From Tritrichomonas foetus (lineage: Eukaryota; Parabasalia; Tritrichomonadida; Tritrichomonadidae), in the NCBI GenBank assembly GCA_001839685.1, contig MLAK01000001.1, positions 91,949 through 155,948 on the forward strand: a stretch of DNA of 64,000 bases. Reading direction: 5' to 3'. The translations under genes and the position numbers were made by a program. The notes beneath the pieces were generated by a model. That model was not told the origin of the DNA. It did no database searches and worked only from the letters and a program-made list of their open reading frames with translations. Of this stretch, positions 28,124-37,915 are shown piece after piece (within the stretch, counting starts at the first letter, position 1; every line of letters starts with the position of its first letter).

Positions 28124-30148
28124 TTATTGATTCCTGACAAATGTCTTTCTCTCGGGACCAACTCCTTTAACAGTGAGCTTGGTCCATCCTTTTGGTAAGA
28201 CTGATGGAACTTGGATAATTCCATCTTCATAAACTTCAATTCCGCAAAATCCATTTATAACAGCTTGAAGAAGTCCTCCAGCACCTGTTGCGAAATATGG
28301 ATTCTGTGATGTTGGTGTTTCAGAAAGAACGCCAAATGGTGGCCTTAAATTTGGTTCATAGCACTTGGGGAAGAGCTCAGTAGCTTTGTCAGCATTCAAA
28401 TGTCTAGCATATTGAATAACAAAAGCAGAATAGCTCATTAATGGTCCATTTTCTGGATCAATTCTTGTTTCATAATATTCAAGGTCACGTTTCTGATCCT
28501 CATAGGTTTTAACAATTCCTAATGGATATCCAATAAGGTTAACATCGGCTTGTTTAATCATTCTTCCATCATATCCTTTATATTCCATTGTTGTTCCATC
28601 ATCAAACTTCCAAATCTTTAATTTTTTGGCAATATCTTCCCATTCTGATGGATATTCTTCACCAACAACATTGGAAGCATTAATTGCGAATTCCAATGCT
28701 TTAATAACAGCACCATTTGTGAAGGCATTATCAGTGACACCAATTGCATATTCATCAGCTCCAACAACTCGTTCAATGGAGTAATAATACTCATTTCCTT
28801 CAGTAACTTTAGTGACACGAGACACCCAAAATTCAGCAATTTGTTTGATAACAGGATAGCCCTCGTTTACAAGCCATTTCTTATCCTTTGTAACAAGATA
28901 ATAATTCCATAAAGCTACAGAAACATCTGCTGTAACGTGATGTTCAAGTGGACCAGTGAAAGCCCATGTTGGTGTAGATTCATCGCCATTATCATCAGAT
29001 TCCCATGGATACATTAATCCAGCATATCCATGTGCATAAGCACGCCTTCTTGCTCCTGCTTGTCTATCAATTCTGTAATCCATTAAAGATTTGGCGATCG
29101 GTTGATTTAAGAGCAATAATGGTGGATACATCCATAATTCAGAATCCCAGAAAATGTGGCCATTATAACCTTGTGACGAAAGACCCATTGGTGAAATACT
29201 TAGACGACTTCCTTCTCTTGCAAATGAATAAAGATTAAATAAACCAAATCTAACAATTCTTTGAAGTGCTAAATCACCTTCAATTTCAATATCACCTTCC
29301 CAAAGTTGATTCCAAAGTCTTCTATGTTTCTCAAGTAAGTTTTCTTCACCTTCAACATGCGCAAAGGCAGCTTGGCGTTCTGATTCGCAAAATACGTCTT
29401 TATATTCACGTGTAGTGCAAATAACACCAACTAAATTGAAAGAAACTTTTTGATTAGAATCAACATCAAATTTGAGAATTTGCGCTTTGACATCTTCACT
29501 GTAAGAAAGTTGTGAATACTTGGGACGAAGATAAGTTGATGAAGAACACACAGTTAATGAAGAAAACTTGGTTTTAGCTGAACATTGTAAAACATTTACA
29601 ACTTCTGGTCCTTCTGTAAGTTCATGATATTCATTATGTACAGTATCAGTCAAATATTGATCATCTGGAGCATCATGATAGTTTGAAACTTCTACAGCAA
29701 GTTTGTTTCCATTTAATGATTCAACAAGAACAGAAATAAGGCCGGCAAATGGAAGTCCTCTAAGGGCGACAATTTGATAAGTAACATTTGCTTTATTTTG
29801 GAATGAAAATGAAGTGATATGAGTTGCATCACGCATACTTATTGTTTGCTTCCAATTTGAAATGTTGTTGTTGGTAATTTCAACGCCGTCAATCTTCATT
29901 TTCAAATTAAATGGATTGATTCCTTTGACCACACAATAAACGTCTCTTTCTTTGCTAAATTCAAAAGCATGATTTGTTATTACGTGCCTGATGGAAAATG
30001 GTTCACACCATGGTAAAATTCCGATACAACCATTTGCGACTGGAGCACCGACATAATCTGTTTGATCTGTTGCTTCAAGGAACCAGCCATCATCAGCTCT
30101 TGGTGGGTTGCAAGGTTTATATAAAGCAGCAACAATGCTGTTCTGCAT
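28124..30148 (-). CDS. Glycoside hydrolase family 65 enzyme (PGGHG/ATHL1-like)
   Basis: A 674-residue GH65 protein with the N-terminal beta-sandwich and (alpha/alpha)6 barrel. The substrate-loop signature is GHIFWDSELWMYPPLL (~330-345), and the general acid is E466 in VVGADEYAIG followed by TDNAFTNG, equivalent to the conserved D-E-Y of the family. A small C-terminal beta domain ends in VPSVLPKGWTKLTVKGV. GH65 includes inverting trehalases, disaccharide phosphorylases and the animal enzyme PGGHG that removes glucose from glucosyl-galactosyl-hydroxylysine; the FWD-xE-WMYPPLLLL block is closest to the PGGHG/acid-trehalase-like group. There is no signal peptide, so it is likely cytosolic or lysosomal by another route. 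The substrate is uncertain. Confidence 0.88.
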   Translation of the reverse strand: MQNSIVAALYKPCNPPRADDGWFLEATDQTDYVGAPVANGCIGILPWCEPFSIRHVITNHAFEFSKERDVYCVVKGINPFNLKMKIDGVEITNNNISNWKQTISMRDATHITSFSFQNKANVTYQIVALRGLPFAGLISVLVESLNGNKLAVEVSNYHDAPDDQYLTDTVHNEYHELTEGPEVVNVLQCSAKTKFSSLTVCSSSTYLRPKYSQLSYSEDVKAQILKFDVDSNQKVSFNLVGVICTTREYKDVFCESERQAAFAHVEGEENLLEKHRRLWNQLWEGDIEIEGDLALQRIVRFGLFNLYSFAREGSRLSISPMGLSSQGYNGHIFWDSELWMYPPLLLLNQPIAKSLMDYRIDRQAGARRRAYAHGYAGLMYPWESDDNGDESTPTWAFTGPLEHHVTADVSVALWNYYLVTKDKKWLVNEGYPVIKQIAEFWVSRVTKVTEGNEYYYSIERVVGADEYAIGVTDNAFTNGAVIKALEFAINASNVVGEEYPSEWEDIAKKLKIWKFDDGTTMEYKGYDGRMIKQADVNLIGYPLGIVKTYEDQKRDLEYYETRIDPENGPLMSYSAFVIQYARHLNADKATELFPKCYEPNLRPPFGVLSETPTSQNPYFATGAGGLLQAVINGFCGIEVYEDGIIQVPSVLPKGWTKLTVKGVGPERKTFVRNQ

Positions 30149-30527
30149 AAGAAGAAAAAAAGTGAACTAAAATCTTCTTTTCAATTTGGTGGATACCATT
30201 GAAAAAGTTCCATTCATTTAATCTTTGATGAAATTATTGACTTTAAAAAGGGGGAATCTACTTTCTTAATATCTCCTGTTAAATATCTTACACTAATGAG
30301 ATTTCACCAACATGATGTTATGCTCGTCCTTTGTTACTACAATATCAATTTGCCATTGTTCAATATTATTTGTCATAAAAGCTCTCATTATCTGCCATTT
30401 GAGAATAGATTAAGATGCATTGATTTGAGTCTATATATTTCTTTGTCAAGATGAGAAGTATTGAAGTGAATAAAATCGACCAAATAATCATAGAAATATC
30501 GTTTTTTATATCAAATGTCATTTATTG
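30149..30527. other. Divergent promoter region (GH65 / BTB-like)
   Basis: 379 bp between head-to-head starts. No gene or RNA seen. Confidence 0.4.
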
Positions 30528-31736
30528 ATGATATCTCAAAATGACCTTTCTGCTTATTTTAAACTCCTCCCGAGAAACTTCGAGTTAATTATCAATGGAA
30601 TCGCCTACAAATGCAATAAATTATGCTTGATGTCCTTTTCAGCAGAAATATCCGACTTCATAAAATCCAATACAGATTCAACTAAATATGAAGCTATAAT
30701 TGAAGCTTCAGACGATCACATCAAAAATATCATCGATTTTCTTCACGGTGAACTTTTTAATCCTCGCGAGGATGAATATTTTGATTATTATTTCATCGCT
30801 GCTTCTTTGGGAATCGAAGTTATTCGAAAAAGAATTCACATGAATATCACCAAGGTTATAACATCCGATAACGTGACAGCTTATTATGAAAAGTTATCCA
30901 AATATCCAGATTTTTGTGATCCCCTTATTCGATTTTTTGATGCAAATCCATCATTTTTCAGAAATTTTGTTAAGGAAAATGTATTCCATTCAGTTTTAAT
31001 CCATTCTCTCTTCAAAAATGTTATCAATATGTTTGAAACTGAAGACTCAAAATTAGAATTCATTCAAACATTAAACAGTGACCCAAAATCAACAGATCTT
31101 TCTTTATACCAATACATTTATCCTGAAAAACTGAGTAATGAACACCTGAATAATTTTCTTCAGCTTCCTTATGAAGTCTCAGTTTACACACATTGTTTCA
31201 AATTAATTTCTAAATTGTTACATAAGAAAAATGAATTAAATGAATCTTTAAATTCAATTAAAAGTAAAACTTCTCAAATACAAAGTGATTTGACTTTTGA
31301 ATTAAATATCAAAAACAGCCAACAACAAGAAATTTCACAAAAATCAAATCAAATTTCAAATGCTGTCCAAACTGAAGAACAAGTTCGTATACGAGCAATC
31401 CAACTCGCAAACAAGCTTGAATTTTTGGCCGCTGACGTTGCTTTACTTTCCGTTCAAAATGAACCAACTCAAATTTTCTTGAAAAATGTTGGAGAAATGA
31501 GAAAATTATGCGTGGACATGCATGCGCTAATGAAGTACTTTTATGAACAAGGAGGATGGCTTCTTTGGCCAGGATCGAGTGTGAATTCTATGAACTATTC
31601 AAAAGAACTTGATGAAGCGATGGAACAGCTGCAAATTATGGTGGATGGATTTGAACCTAACTCTGAACTGTTGTGCATGTTTTCGCAGTACTTTGTGAAG
31701 ATTTGCGACAATATTCGAAAAGCAGCAAACACTTGA
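30528..31736 (+). CDS. BTB-like domain protein with coiled coil
   Basis: A 402-residue protein from ATG 30528 (MISQNDLSAYFK). Residues ~12-115 match a BTB/POZ fold: FELIINGIAYKCNKLCLMSFS places the first strands and helix, then IKNIIDFLHGE and YYFIAASLGIEVI for the dimer-interface helices. A helical middle (~115-225) follows, then a coiled coil (NELNESLNSIKSKTSQ) and a helical end. This layout is a common expanded family in trichomonads. BTB domains dimerise or bind Cul3; no Kelch or zinc-finger domain is attached, so the role is open. Confidence 0.72.
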   Translation: MISQNDLSAYFKLLPRNFELIINGIAYKCNKLCLMSFSAEISDFIKSNTDSTKYEAIIEASDDHIKNIIDFLHGELFNPREDEYFDYYFIAASLGIEVIRKRIHMNITKVITSDNVTAYYEKLSKYPDFCDPLIRFFDANPSFFRNFVKENVFHSVLIHSLFKNVINMFETEDSKLEFIQTLNSDPKSTDLSLYQYIYPEKLSNEHLNNFLQLPYEVSVYTHCFKLISKLLHKKNELNESLNSIKSKTSQIQSDLTFELNIKNSQQQEISQKSNQISNAVQTEEQVRIRAIQLANKLEFLAADVALLSVQNEPTQIFLKNVGEMRKLCVDMHALMKYFYEQGGWLLWPGSSVNSMNYSKELDEAMEQLQIMVDGFEPNSELLCMFSQYFVKICDNIRKAANT

Positions 31737-32032
31737 ATGCAATTATTACGTGAAAAGGAAAAAAAATTTTGTGAATGTGTTAAAATGTATTAAATTAATG
31801 TGAATTCGAAATCTCTTTTTCTAGTTTTCTTTTTATTCTTGATATTTATATTTTCGTTCTTCTAGCTGCTTAGTTGTATTCCTCATTATTCATTCATTTT
31901 TATACATTCTTAGAAGTTCTTATCATGCTTGAAAAAACGTGAAAGAATCAAGGGGAATCCCTTCAGCTTAAACCAAAAAGAAATGTACAAATTACAAATT
32001 TTTATATAAAGTCAAATCAAAACAAAAATAAA

Positions 32033-33112
32033 TCACTTTCTCTTTCTCAGCCTGTTGAAAACAGCCAATCCAGCAGCAGCTACAAACACTGCAGTTGTTC
32101 CAGCAATTGCAAGTTTTGTGAAAACTCCAGTTTTCTTTTCCTGCTTATTTTCTTTTTCAGTTTTTTCCACTTTTTTAGTTTCTGTTTTTTGGTTTTCCAC
32201 TTTCTTTGGTTGTTTTTCTTGCATTTTCTCTTTTTCGAGTTCTTCAAAGGTTGGCAAGTCAGGGATTTCTTTTTTAGCACTTTCTAAAAGTTCAAGAGCC
32301 TTTTCCTCATCTTTTTGACAGCCAATTCCTTCATGAATGAGTCTTGCGAGGCCAAATTTTGCATTTGGCAGTTCTTGGATTTCACTTAAGAGCTTGTAGG
32401 CTTCTTCTGCATTTTCAAAGCGACCGTGCGGCTCTTCAAGTGGAGAAAGGAAGCAACCAAGTAGTAATTTAGCTTGCGGGTCGTTCAAATCAGCTGCTTT
32501 TTTTAGAAATGTGAAGGCCGTGTCGTGGGAAACTTGGCCGATTAATGAAAGTTGGGCAATAACAATTCCAGCAACCGAAAACTTATATTCATCGACACAA
32601 TTCATCAATAGCGGGACAACTGAATCTGCTGAAAGGCCGTTGTCGAGTAAGTTCTTTGCGTATTGAATAATGGCAGGCGGGTACATACAACTGACTGCGT
32701 AAAGTAAAAGTTTCGATCCGTCATCTGGATTCCCACTCGTGTAGAGGAATACGGAAAGTTGGAGGGCTGAAAATGGATCAACATTTTGTTTCGAGGAAAT
32801 CGCGTCCCGTATGATTAACGGCCACTGTTCGTCGCTATTCTTGAAAAATGTTAATGTGATTAATCCTGGTTGGAACTGATATTTGAAGTCCGACACAACA
32901 GAAAAACATTTTCCACACAAGAAAGGGATTTCGTCTTTGATGCCTGCGAGAACACAGGACTTCTTCTTATTGAATTGGATTTTTAAATCAGCCTGTTTCA
33001 AATCGGCTGGAATTTTGATAAGGACTTTAAAGTGATCGTTCGATTCGGGTCTGTCAATTTCGTACGTGTAGCTTTCTAAATACCTCGGATTGATGCGTTT
33101 TTGTTCAGCCAT
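32033..33112 (-). CDS. CS-domain/Sel1-repeat protein with C-terminal tail anchor (paralogue B)
   Basis: A 359-residue protein with the same order as the gene at 27102-28073. It has a CS-like beta domain (SYTYEIDRPESNDHFKV, IPFLCGKCFSVVSDF, then W at ~96) and Sel1-like repeats (AFTFLKKAADLNDPQAKLLL, NAKFGLARLIHEGIGCQK). A Lys/Glu-rich linker of about 45 residues then leads to a terminal hydrophobic helix (LAIAGTTAVFVAAAGLAVF) with the basic end NRLRKRK. It is a predicted tail-anchored membrane protein. The two copies are diverged but align at LCG, the domain-end W, and a shared 'VDP/IDP-S' after the CS domain. They lie ~4 kb apart on opposite strands. It is head-to-head with the coiled-coil gene at 33306. 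Confidence 0.75.
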   Translation of the reverse strand: MAEQKRINPRYLESYTYEIDRPESNDHFKVLIKIPADLKQADLKIQFNKKKSCVLAGIKDEIPFLCGKCFSVVSDFKYQFQPGLITLTFFKNSDEQWPLIIRDAISSKQNVDPFSALQLSVFLYTSGNPDDGSKLLLYAVSCMYPPAIIQYAKNLLDNGLSADSVVPLLMNCVDEYKFSVAGIVIAQLSLIGQVSHDTAFTFLKKAADLNDPQAKLLLGCFLSPLEEPHGRFENAEEAYKLLSEIQELPNAKFGLARLIHEGIGCQKDEEKALELLESAKKEIPDLPTFEELEKEKMQEKQPKKVENQKTETKKVEKTEKENKQEKKTGVFTKLAIAGTTAVFVAAAGLAVFNRLRKRK

Positions 33113-33305
33113 TTATGACTTGCAAAATTCCAGTTTTTGAAATAAGAAATGATCGGTATCGTAGAAAATTGGGTTGCCAGTTTTGAAAAGAAAATGCAAT
33201 ACGTTTAAAATTAAAATAAAAAAATTGAATATTTCATATCACTTTACTCTCTGAATCACTTTGAACAGCCGTTTAAAATAAAAAAAATTCTTCAAATTTC
33301 ATCAA

Positions 33306-36300
33306 ATGTTTGATACCTCTTCCGATTTTGATCATCTTAATTCACATGATCACCCGCAGGAATCAGAAACAGATATGCAGTTATTAGCAGAAAGTCAAGC
33401 AATGCTTCTCAGGGAACAAAATGAGACATTGACAAAAGAAAACGCTTCACTTCGTGCACAATTCGAAGAGGCACTTAGAATTACCAAGCAAGTTGAAGAA
33501 ATTCACCAAAAGAATCGAGAACTCAAAACTCAAGTTCGAGATTATCAATCACAACTTGACAATTTGAATCAAAGAATGGAAATAAGTACAAGAACAATCG
33601 ACGAACTCAATCAAAAAATCGAATTAGAAAAAACTAACGCCCATTCTGCTCATGAAAATGAACAAGCCATTATCCAAAAGGAGATTCAAAAAGCCAAAAG
33701 TCAAGCTAAAGCACAAGTTGACAATCTTTTAGAGCAAGTTGATCAGCTGAGCAAATCGAAAGAAAAGACCGAATTAGAACAGAAGATGATTCATGGAAAA
33801 ATTGAAAGATGCCTCGATAATGCACAACATTATTTTCATGTCAATTTTCGTTCTTTTGATGATTTAATTTCTTTCCTCTCTCAATCACCAATAATCTCAA
33901 CACAACAAGAAGAACAAGTTGTGAATACAGTTAAAACAGTTACAATTTCAGCACCAGCAAACATATCAGTTGCACAACTTCAAAAACTTGGAAAGCGTCT
34001 CAAGAGAGAAAAAGCTAAATTAAAGGAACAACTTTGCGTCAATGATGAACTAGAAACTTTATTTAATAAAATGAAAAGAGAACAACAAGATTCTGACAAA
34101 AGACATCAGCAAGAACTTGATTCCTTAAGAAAGGAACTTGAGCAACAAAAAGAAGATGCAAGCATCTTAGATTCTGATCAAAAACATCAAATTTCACTTT
34201 TAAAGGCTAAAATTGAAACTCTAAAATCAGGAAATGCTAAAAGAAATGTATCTGATCATATTGTTTATAAACCAGTTCAGCCAGTTCAACAACAACAGCC
34301 AGTTCAAATCCAACAACAACATCCACAACCACAACCTAATGTTGCTGATTCATACGCTGATTATGAAATGGCAATTGATCAAATGACACAAAGAAACAAT
34401 GAATTATCTCGTCAACTTCGAACTGTTTCTACACAACGTGATGAACTTGCAACTAAAGTTCGCGAGCTTGAAAACCTCAAACATGAGTTTGACATTAACT
34501 TAGAGAAGAGCAAGAATGAATTAAATGCTTTATCTATTGTTCATAAAGAAACTGTTAATGAATTAGAGTCGGTTAGAAGTGCTCTTCATGAACGTGAAGT
34601 TGGAGTTGATAAAAAAGAGAAAGCTAAACTTAAGCGTGAAATGTCAACAATGAGATCACAAATAAACAATCTTCAATCATCACTTGATTCTCAAAAGAAA
34701 CAAACATATGAACTTACATTAGCTAATGAACAATCTACGCATACAATCAGTCAACTTAACCTTAAACTTGCCGAATCTAGGAAAGTCATTGAAGAAGATC
34801 AAAGAACCATTGAAAATCTTAAAGATGATTTACATGCAGCCCAACATGATCTTGAAGATAAACCATCTTTGACACCAGATGATATAATGCCTCCAAACGT
34901 TTGGAGATTCCCAGATTTTGGATCAGAATTATCTGAGCAAATAACCAAAGTCATCGTTAACACTGCTTTACAACCCGCATCAAAATTACAAAATATTTAT
35001 CGTATTATTTACCATTATTATTCCAAACTTCTTGGTGAACGTGATTCCTCAATAAATAATGCCTGCAATGAAATTCAATCCATTAAACATGCTGTTAATC
35101 AATTCTTGGTAAATGTATCAATATCACTTGGAATGGATCCAATCACATTTGAAGATTTCTTCGCACATAATGGATCAAGCATCCTTGCTAATGCAATCAA
35201 TCAAATACGTTCTTCACATGATGAATTCAAGCGTTTATATGAACAATACACCACAGCATTAACACACTTCTTCAAGACAATGAATATGTCACCTGATTCT
35301 GATGCTAAAGCAATCATTGATACCACAAATAGGATTAGAGATCAACTTAACGCCCAAACTGCCATTCTTCAAAAGAGAAGTAAGAAATGTCATGAAATCA
35401 ATTTAGCATTTAAGCTCTTAAAGAGGAAATACAATACTGATGTTGAAGAATTGACAAATCAATCAGAACACCTTCATGAAGTTGTTGACACATTAACCAA
35501 GACCAACAATAACTTGACAGCAGCCAATCAACAAATTAAGAGAGAACTTCAATCTTTGAAAGTCGAATACCGTGATTATAGAGACAACGTTGAAGAAAGA
35601 GAAACCACATTATCAGAACGATATGAAGACGAAAAGCAAGCTTGGAATAATGAAAGACAAAAGCTCATTTCTCAAATTCATGATTCAGTTTACCAAGTTG
35701 AAAATAAATATTCAGCTGCTTCAACAGCAAATGGCGAAAACGAAAATGTAATCTGCCGCTTAAGAAGTACAATTGCTTCACAAAAGGCAACTCTTAATGA
35801 AAGAGATAATGAGATTGCTAAAGTTAAGAGAGAAGCTGATGAAGCTGCTCAAAACATCTTGAATAAAGCTGAAAGAGAAAAGAAACAATTGATTGAAAGT
35901 TATGAAAAAGCTGTCAATGAAATCACAGCTCAATGCAACACTCACAGAAATGATGTTGAAAGGTTAGCTAAAACTGTAACAGAATCAGAAAAGAAGCTTA
36001 AACAAGCCAAAGCTGCTTTAATGCAACTTAAGAGAGACAATGTAAAGGTGACCTCGGAACTCCAAGCTCAAAAAGAACAAAGTGATCGTGAGAAGAAACT
36101 TGCAGAATCATCTTCTAAAACAGCAATCTTAAATGTTGAAAATAATTGCAATTCGAAATTAGATGAGCAAAAAGCTAAATTTGATGCTGAAAAACGAAGA
36201 TTGTATGCATATGTTGCAGATACATTCAAACAATTCTTCAATCCACATGACAATATTGATGAAAGGTCATTCAAGAATATTGTCACTAAAGCAAGAGATG

Positions 36301-36413
36301 AACTTGCTCGCCTTGTTGCCTCGGATGTAGCAATCCGACGCTTCGTAGGAGCTTCTACACACCAGAAGACAGATGATGCTGTTGCACAATTATTAATGAC
36401 AGGAAGTCCGTGA
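33306..36413 (+). CDS. Long coiled-coil protein
   Basis: A 1035-residue protein that is heptad-rich almost throughout (QLLAESQAMLLREQNETL, NQRMEISTRTIDELNQKI, RKVIEEDQRTIENLKDDL). It is interrupted by a Gln/Pro-rich spacer (~325-345, PVQPVQQQQPVQIQQQHPQ) and by a less coiled helical insert at ~530-690 that starts MPPNVWRFPDFGSELSEQ. Proteins like this are structural parts of trichomonad cytoskeletal fibres, basal-body apparatus or Golgi tethers. There are no motor or kinase motifs. The WRFPDFG insert is the only distinctive element and may be a binding module. The start follows TTTCATCAA. Confidence 0.8.
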   Translation: MFDTSSDFDHLNSHDHPQESETDMQLLAESQAMLLREQNETLTKENASLRAQFEEALRITKQVEEIHQKNRELKTQVRDYQSQLDNLNQRMEISTRTIDELNQKIELEKTNAHSAHENEQAIIQKEIQKAKSQAKAQVDNLLEQVDQLSKSKEKTELEQKMIHGKIERCLDNAQHYFHVNFRSFDDLISFLSQSPIISTQQEEQVVNTVKTVTISAPANISVAQLQKLGKRLKREKAKLKEQLCVNDELETLFNKMKREQQDSDKRHQQELDSLRKELEQQKEDASILDSDQKHQISLLKAKIETLKSGNAKRNVSDHIVYKPVQPVQQQQPVQIQQQHPQPQPNVADSYADYEMAIDQMTQRNNELSRQLRTVSTQRDELATKVRELENLKHEFDINLEKSKNELNALSIVHKETVNELESVRSALHEREVGVDKKEKAKLKREMSTMRSQINNLQSSLDSQKKQTYELTLANEQSTHTISQLNLKLAESRKVIEEDQRTIENLKDDLHAAQHDLEDKPSLTPDDIMPPNVWRFPDFGSELSEQITKVIVNTALQPASKLQNIYRIIYHYYSKLLGERDSSINNACNEIQSIKHAVNQFLVNVSISLGMDPITFEDFFAHNGSSILANAINQIRSSHDEFKRLYEQYTTALTHFFKTMNMSPDSDAKAIIDTTNRIRDQLNAQTAILQKRSKKCHEINLAFKLLKRKYNTDVEELTNQSEHLHEVVDTLTKTNNNLTAANQQIKRELQSLKVEYRDYRDNVEERETTLSERYEDEKQAWNNERQKLISQIHDSVYQVENKYSAASTANGENENVICRLRSTIASQKATLNERDNEIAKVKREADEAAQNILNKAEREKKQLIESYEKAVNEITAQCNTHRNDVERLAKTVTESEKKLKQAKAALMQLKRDNVKVTSELQAQKEQSDREKKLAESSSKTAILNVENNCNSKLDEQKAKFDAEKRRLYAYVADTFKQFFNPHDNIDERSFKNIVTKARDELARLVASDVAIRRFVGASTHQKTDDAVAQLLMTGSP

Positions 36414-36698
36414 ATTTTAGATTCATTATATATTTATATCGTTTATTAAATTGTTGCTAATTTCATTTATTTTATATATTTTGTTTGATCATATGAATTT
36501 TTATAACATGATCATTATGTCGAACTATTATCAGAATTTTTAATTAGAATGCATTCTATAATCGTAAATCGATCGGGAAAAAAGAAATCTAGGATTCATC
36601 TTGTTGTTAAAATATAAGAATTACAGAATTTCATGAAAAAACAAGAATAAAAACATAGAATGCATGTATTATTGTTTATATATGATATTTATAATACT

Positions 36699-37493
36699 TC
36701 AATAGTCGTTTGGTTCGGATAAACCAAAAAGCTTATTTTCCTGCCCTTTACACTTTAAGTTCCCATCAAAGAACGAGTCCATCAGCGCTGTAAATGTTTT
36801 CAGCGTGATCAACGCGTCTGATCCTGCCTGGTGCTGGGGTCCAACGCGCCGCACGTTTAATTCGTTGGCGAGGGCCTGAAGACCACCGCAGGTGATCTGA
36901 TCTATTCCATCCGCAATTTGTTTGATGTCGTAGAAGTGAGGAAACATCACATCAAGAATTTTGAAAAACTCTGTTTCGGTTTTTGGAAGGGGTTTACATG
37001 TCAACATTTTCACGAGGTATCCAAAGTCGTAGCTACTGTGGAATGTCACATACGTGATGTCATCGTTCATTACAAGACCAGTAGTATACAAAAGTTGTGA
37101 AAAATCGAAAACATTAATTCCATCTGTATTAAATCTATTGAAGTCAATTCCGGAGATATTCAAAAGGTCAATTGATGAATTTGTGTAAACGTCTTCTTCG
37201 ATATTGAATTTGAAATTGAATTGCCAGGTGCAGCAGGGAGATGGAAAATTTCCATGTCCATCACCTAAAGTGATACCAATCTGAATGATTTTGAGGAAAT
37301 CGACATTACAACGCATAAGCTGGTAATTATATGACTCTTGCGAAGGAAATTGGCCAACAGGTTTAGCGATCGTTCCTGGAAATTCGGTATCCATTGCGAT
37401 ATATGGATAATCTTCGATTAAATCGGCGATAATAAGCATTTCTTGTTCTAAATTATGAGCCCAGACATCTCGAATAATTGGATCTTCACTCAT
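36699..37493 (-). CDS. CAF1: CAF1/POP2 deadenylase (CCR4-NOT)
   Basis: A 264-residue DEDDh nuclease. I start at ATG 37493 (MSEDPIIRDVWAHNLEQEM), because the frame further upstream has no ATG and CAF1 proteins begin just before the 'VW-x-NLxxEM' helix. Catalytic residues are all present: D35 and E37 in MDTEFPG, D156 in FHSSYDFGYLV, and H221 and D226 in QHQAGSDALIT. Other family blocks are NYQLMRCNVDFLKIIQIGI and CGGLQALANEL. CAF1 removes mRNA poly(A) tails in the cytoplasm as part of CCR4-NOT. The length is typical. It lies tail-to-tail with the coiled-coil gene. Confidence 0.96.
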   Translation of the reverse strand: MSEDPIIRDVWAHNLEQEMLIIADLIEDYPYIAMDTEFPGTIAKPVGQFPSQESYNYQLMRCNVDFLKIIQIGITLGDGHGNFPSPCCTWQFNFKFNIEEDVYTNSSIDLLNISGIDFNRFNTDGINVFDFSQLLYTTGLVMNDDITYVTFHSSYDFGYLVKMLTCKPLPKTETEFFKILDVMFPHFYDIKQIADGIDQITCGGLQALANELNVRRVGPQHQAGSDALITLKTFTALMDSFFDGNLKCKGQENKLFGLSEPNDY

Positions 37494-37915
37494 TTGTATT
37501 TTTTCTTTTGTCAGCTTTCGCTTCTTTAACGACCGTTTATTAATACATTTCACCTTTCGACACAGTTTTCATAATTCATGAAGATCGAGAAATTATACTA
37601 AAATTCTCGATCTATTTATTATATAACTTATCTCTTTCTTGTCTAGAAGATTCACCAAAATCTTTATCTTTTTCCTCTATTTCTCAATCTTCTAAATTAT
37701 TGAGTGATTTCACTATATCAATAAGAATATTCTGTAACATCTAAAAGACACTCCTGATAGATGTAAAACATATATTGAAAGACCATCTGTCTTATATCTT
37801 GTTTCTTGATCAAGTAAAATAATAAAAAAGTCGAATATCAAAGAATTAAATCTTATGATAAGAACTTGAGAGAGCGAGATAAAAACAAAGCTATTTTAGA
37901 CAAACATTTAAAAAA
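37494..37915. other. Intergenic region
   Basis: 422 bp upstream of CAF1; AT-rich, no feature recognised. Confidence 0.4.

Noticed and set aside
32055..32318. Plus-strand Phe/Ser-rich frame
   Set aside because: Antisense of the Lys/Glu-rich linker and tail anchor of the CS-Sel1 gene.
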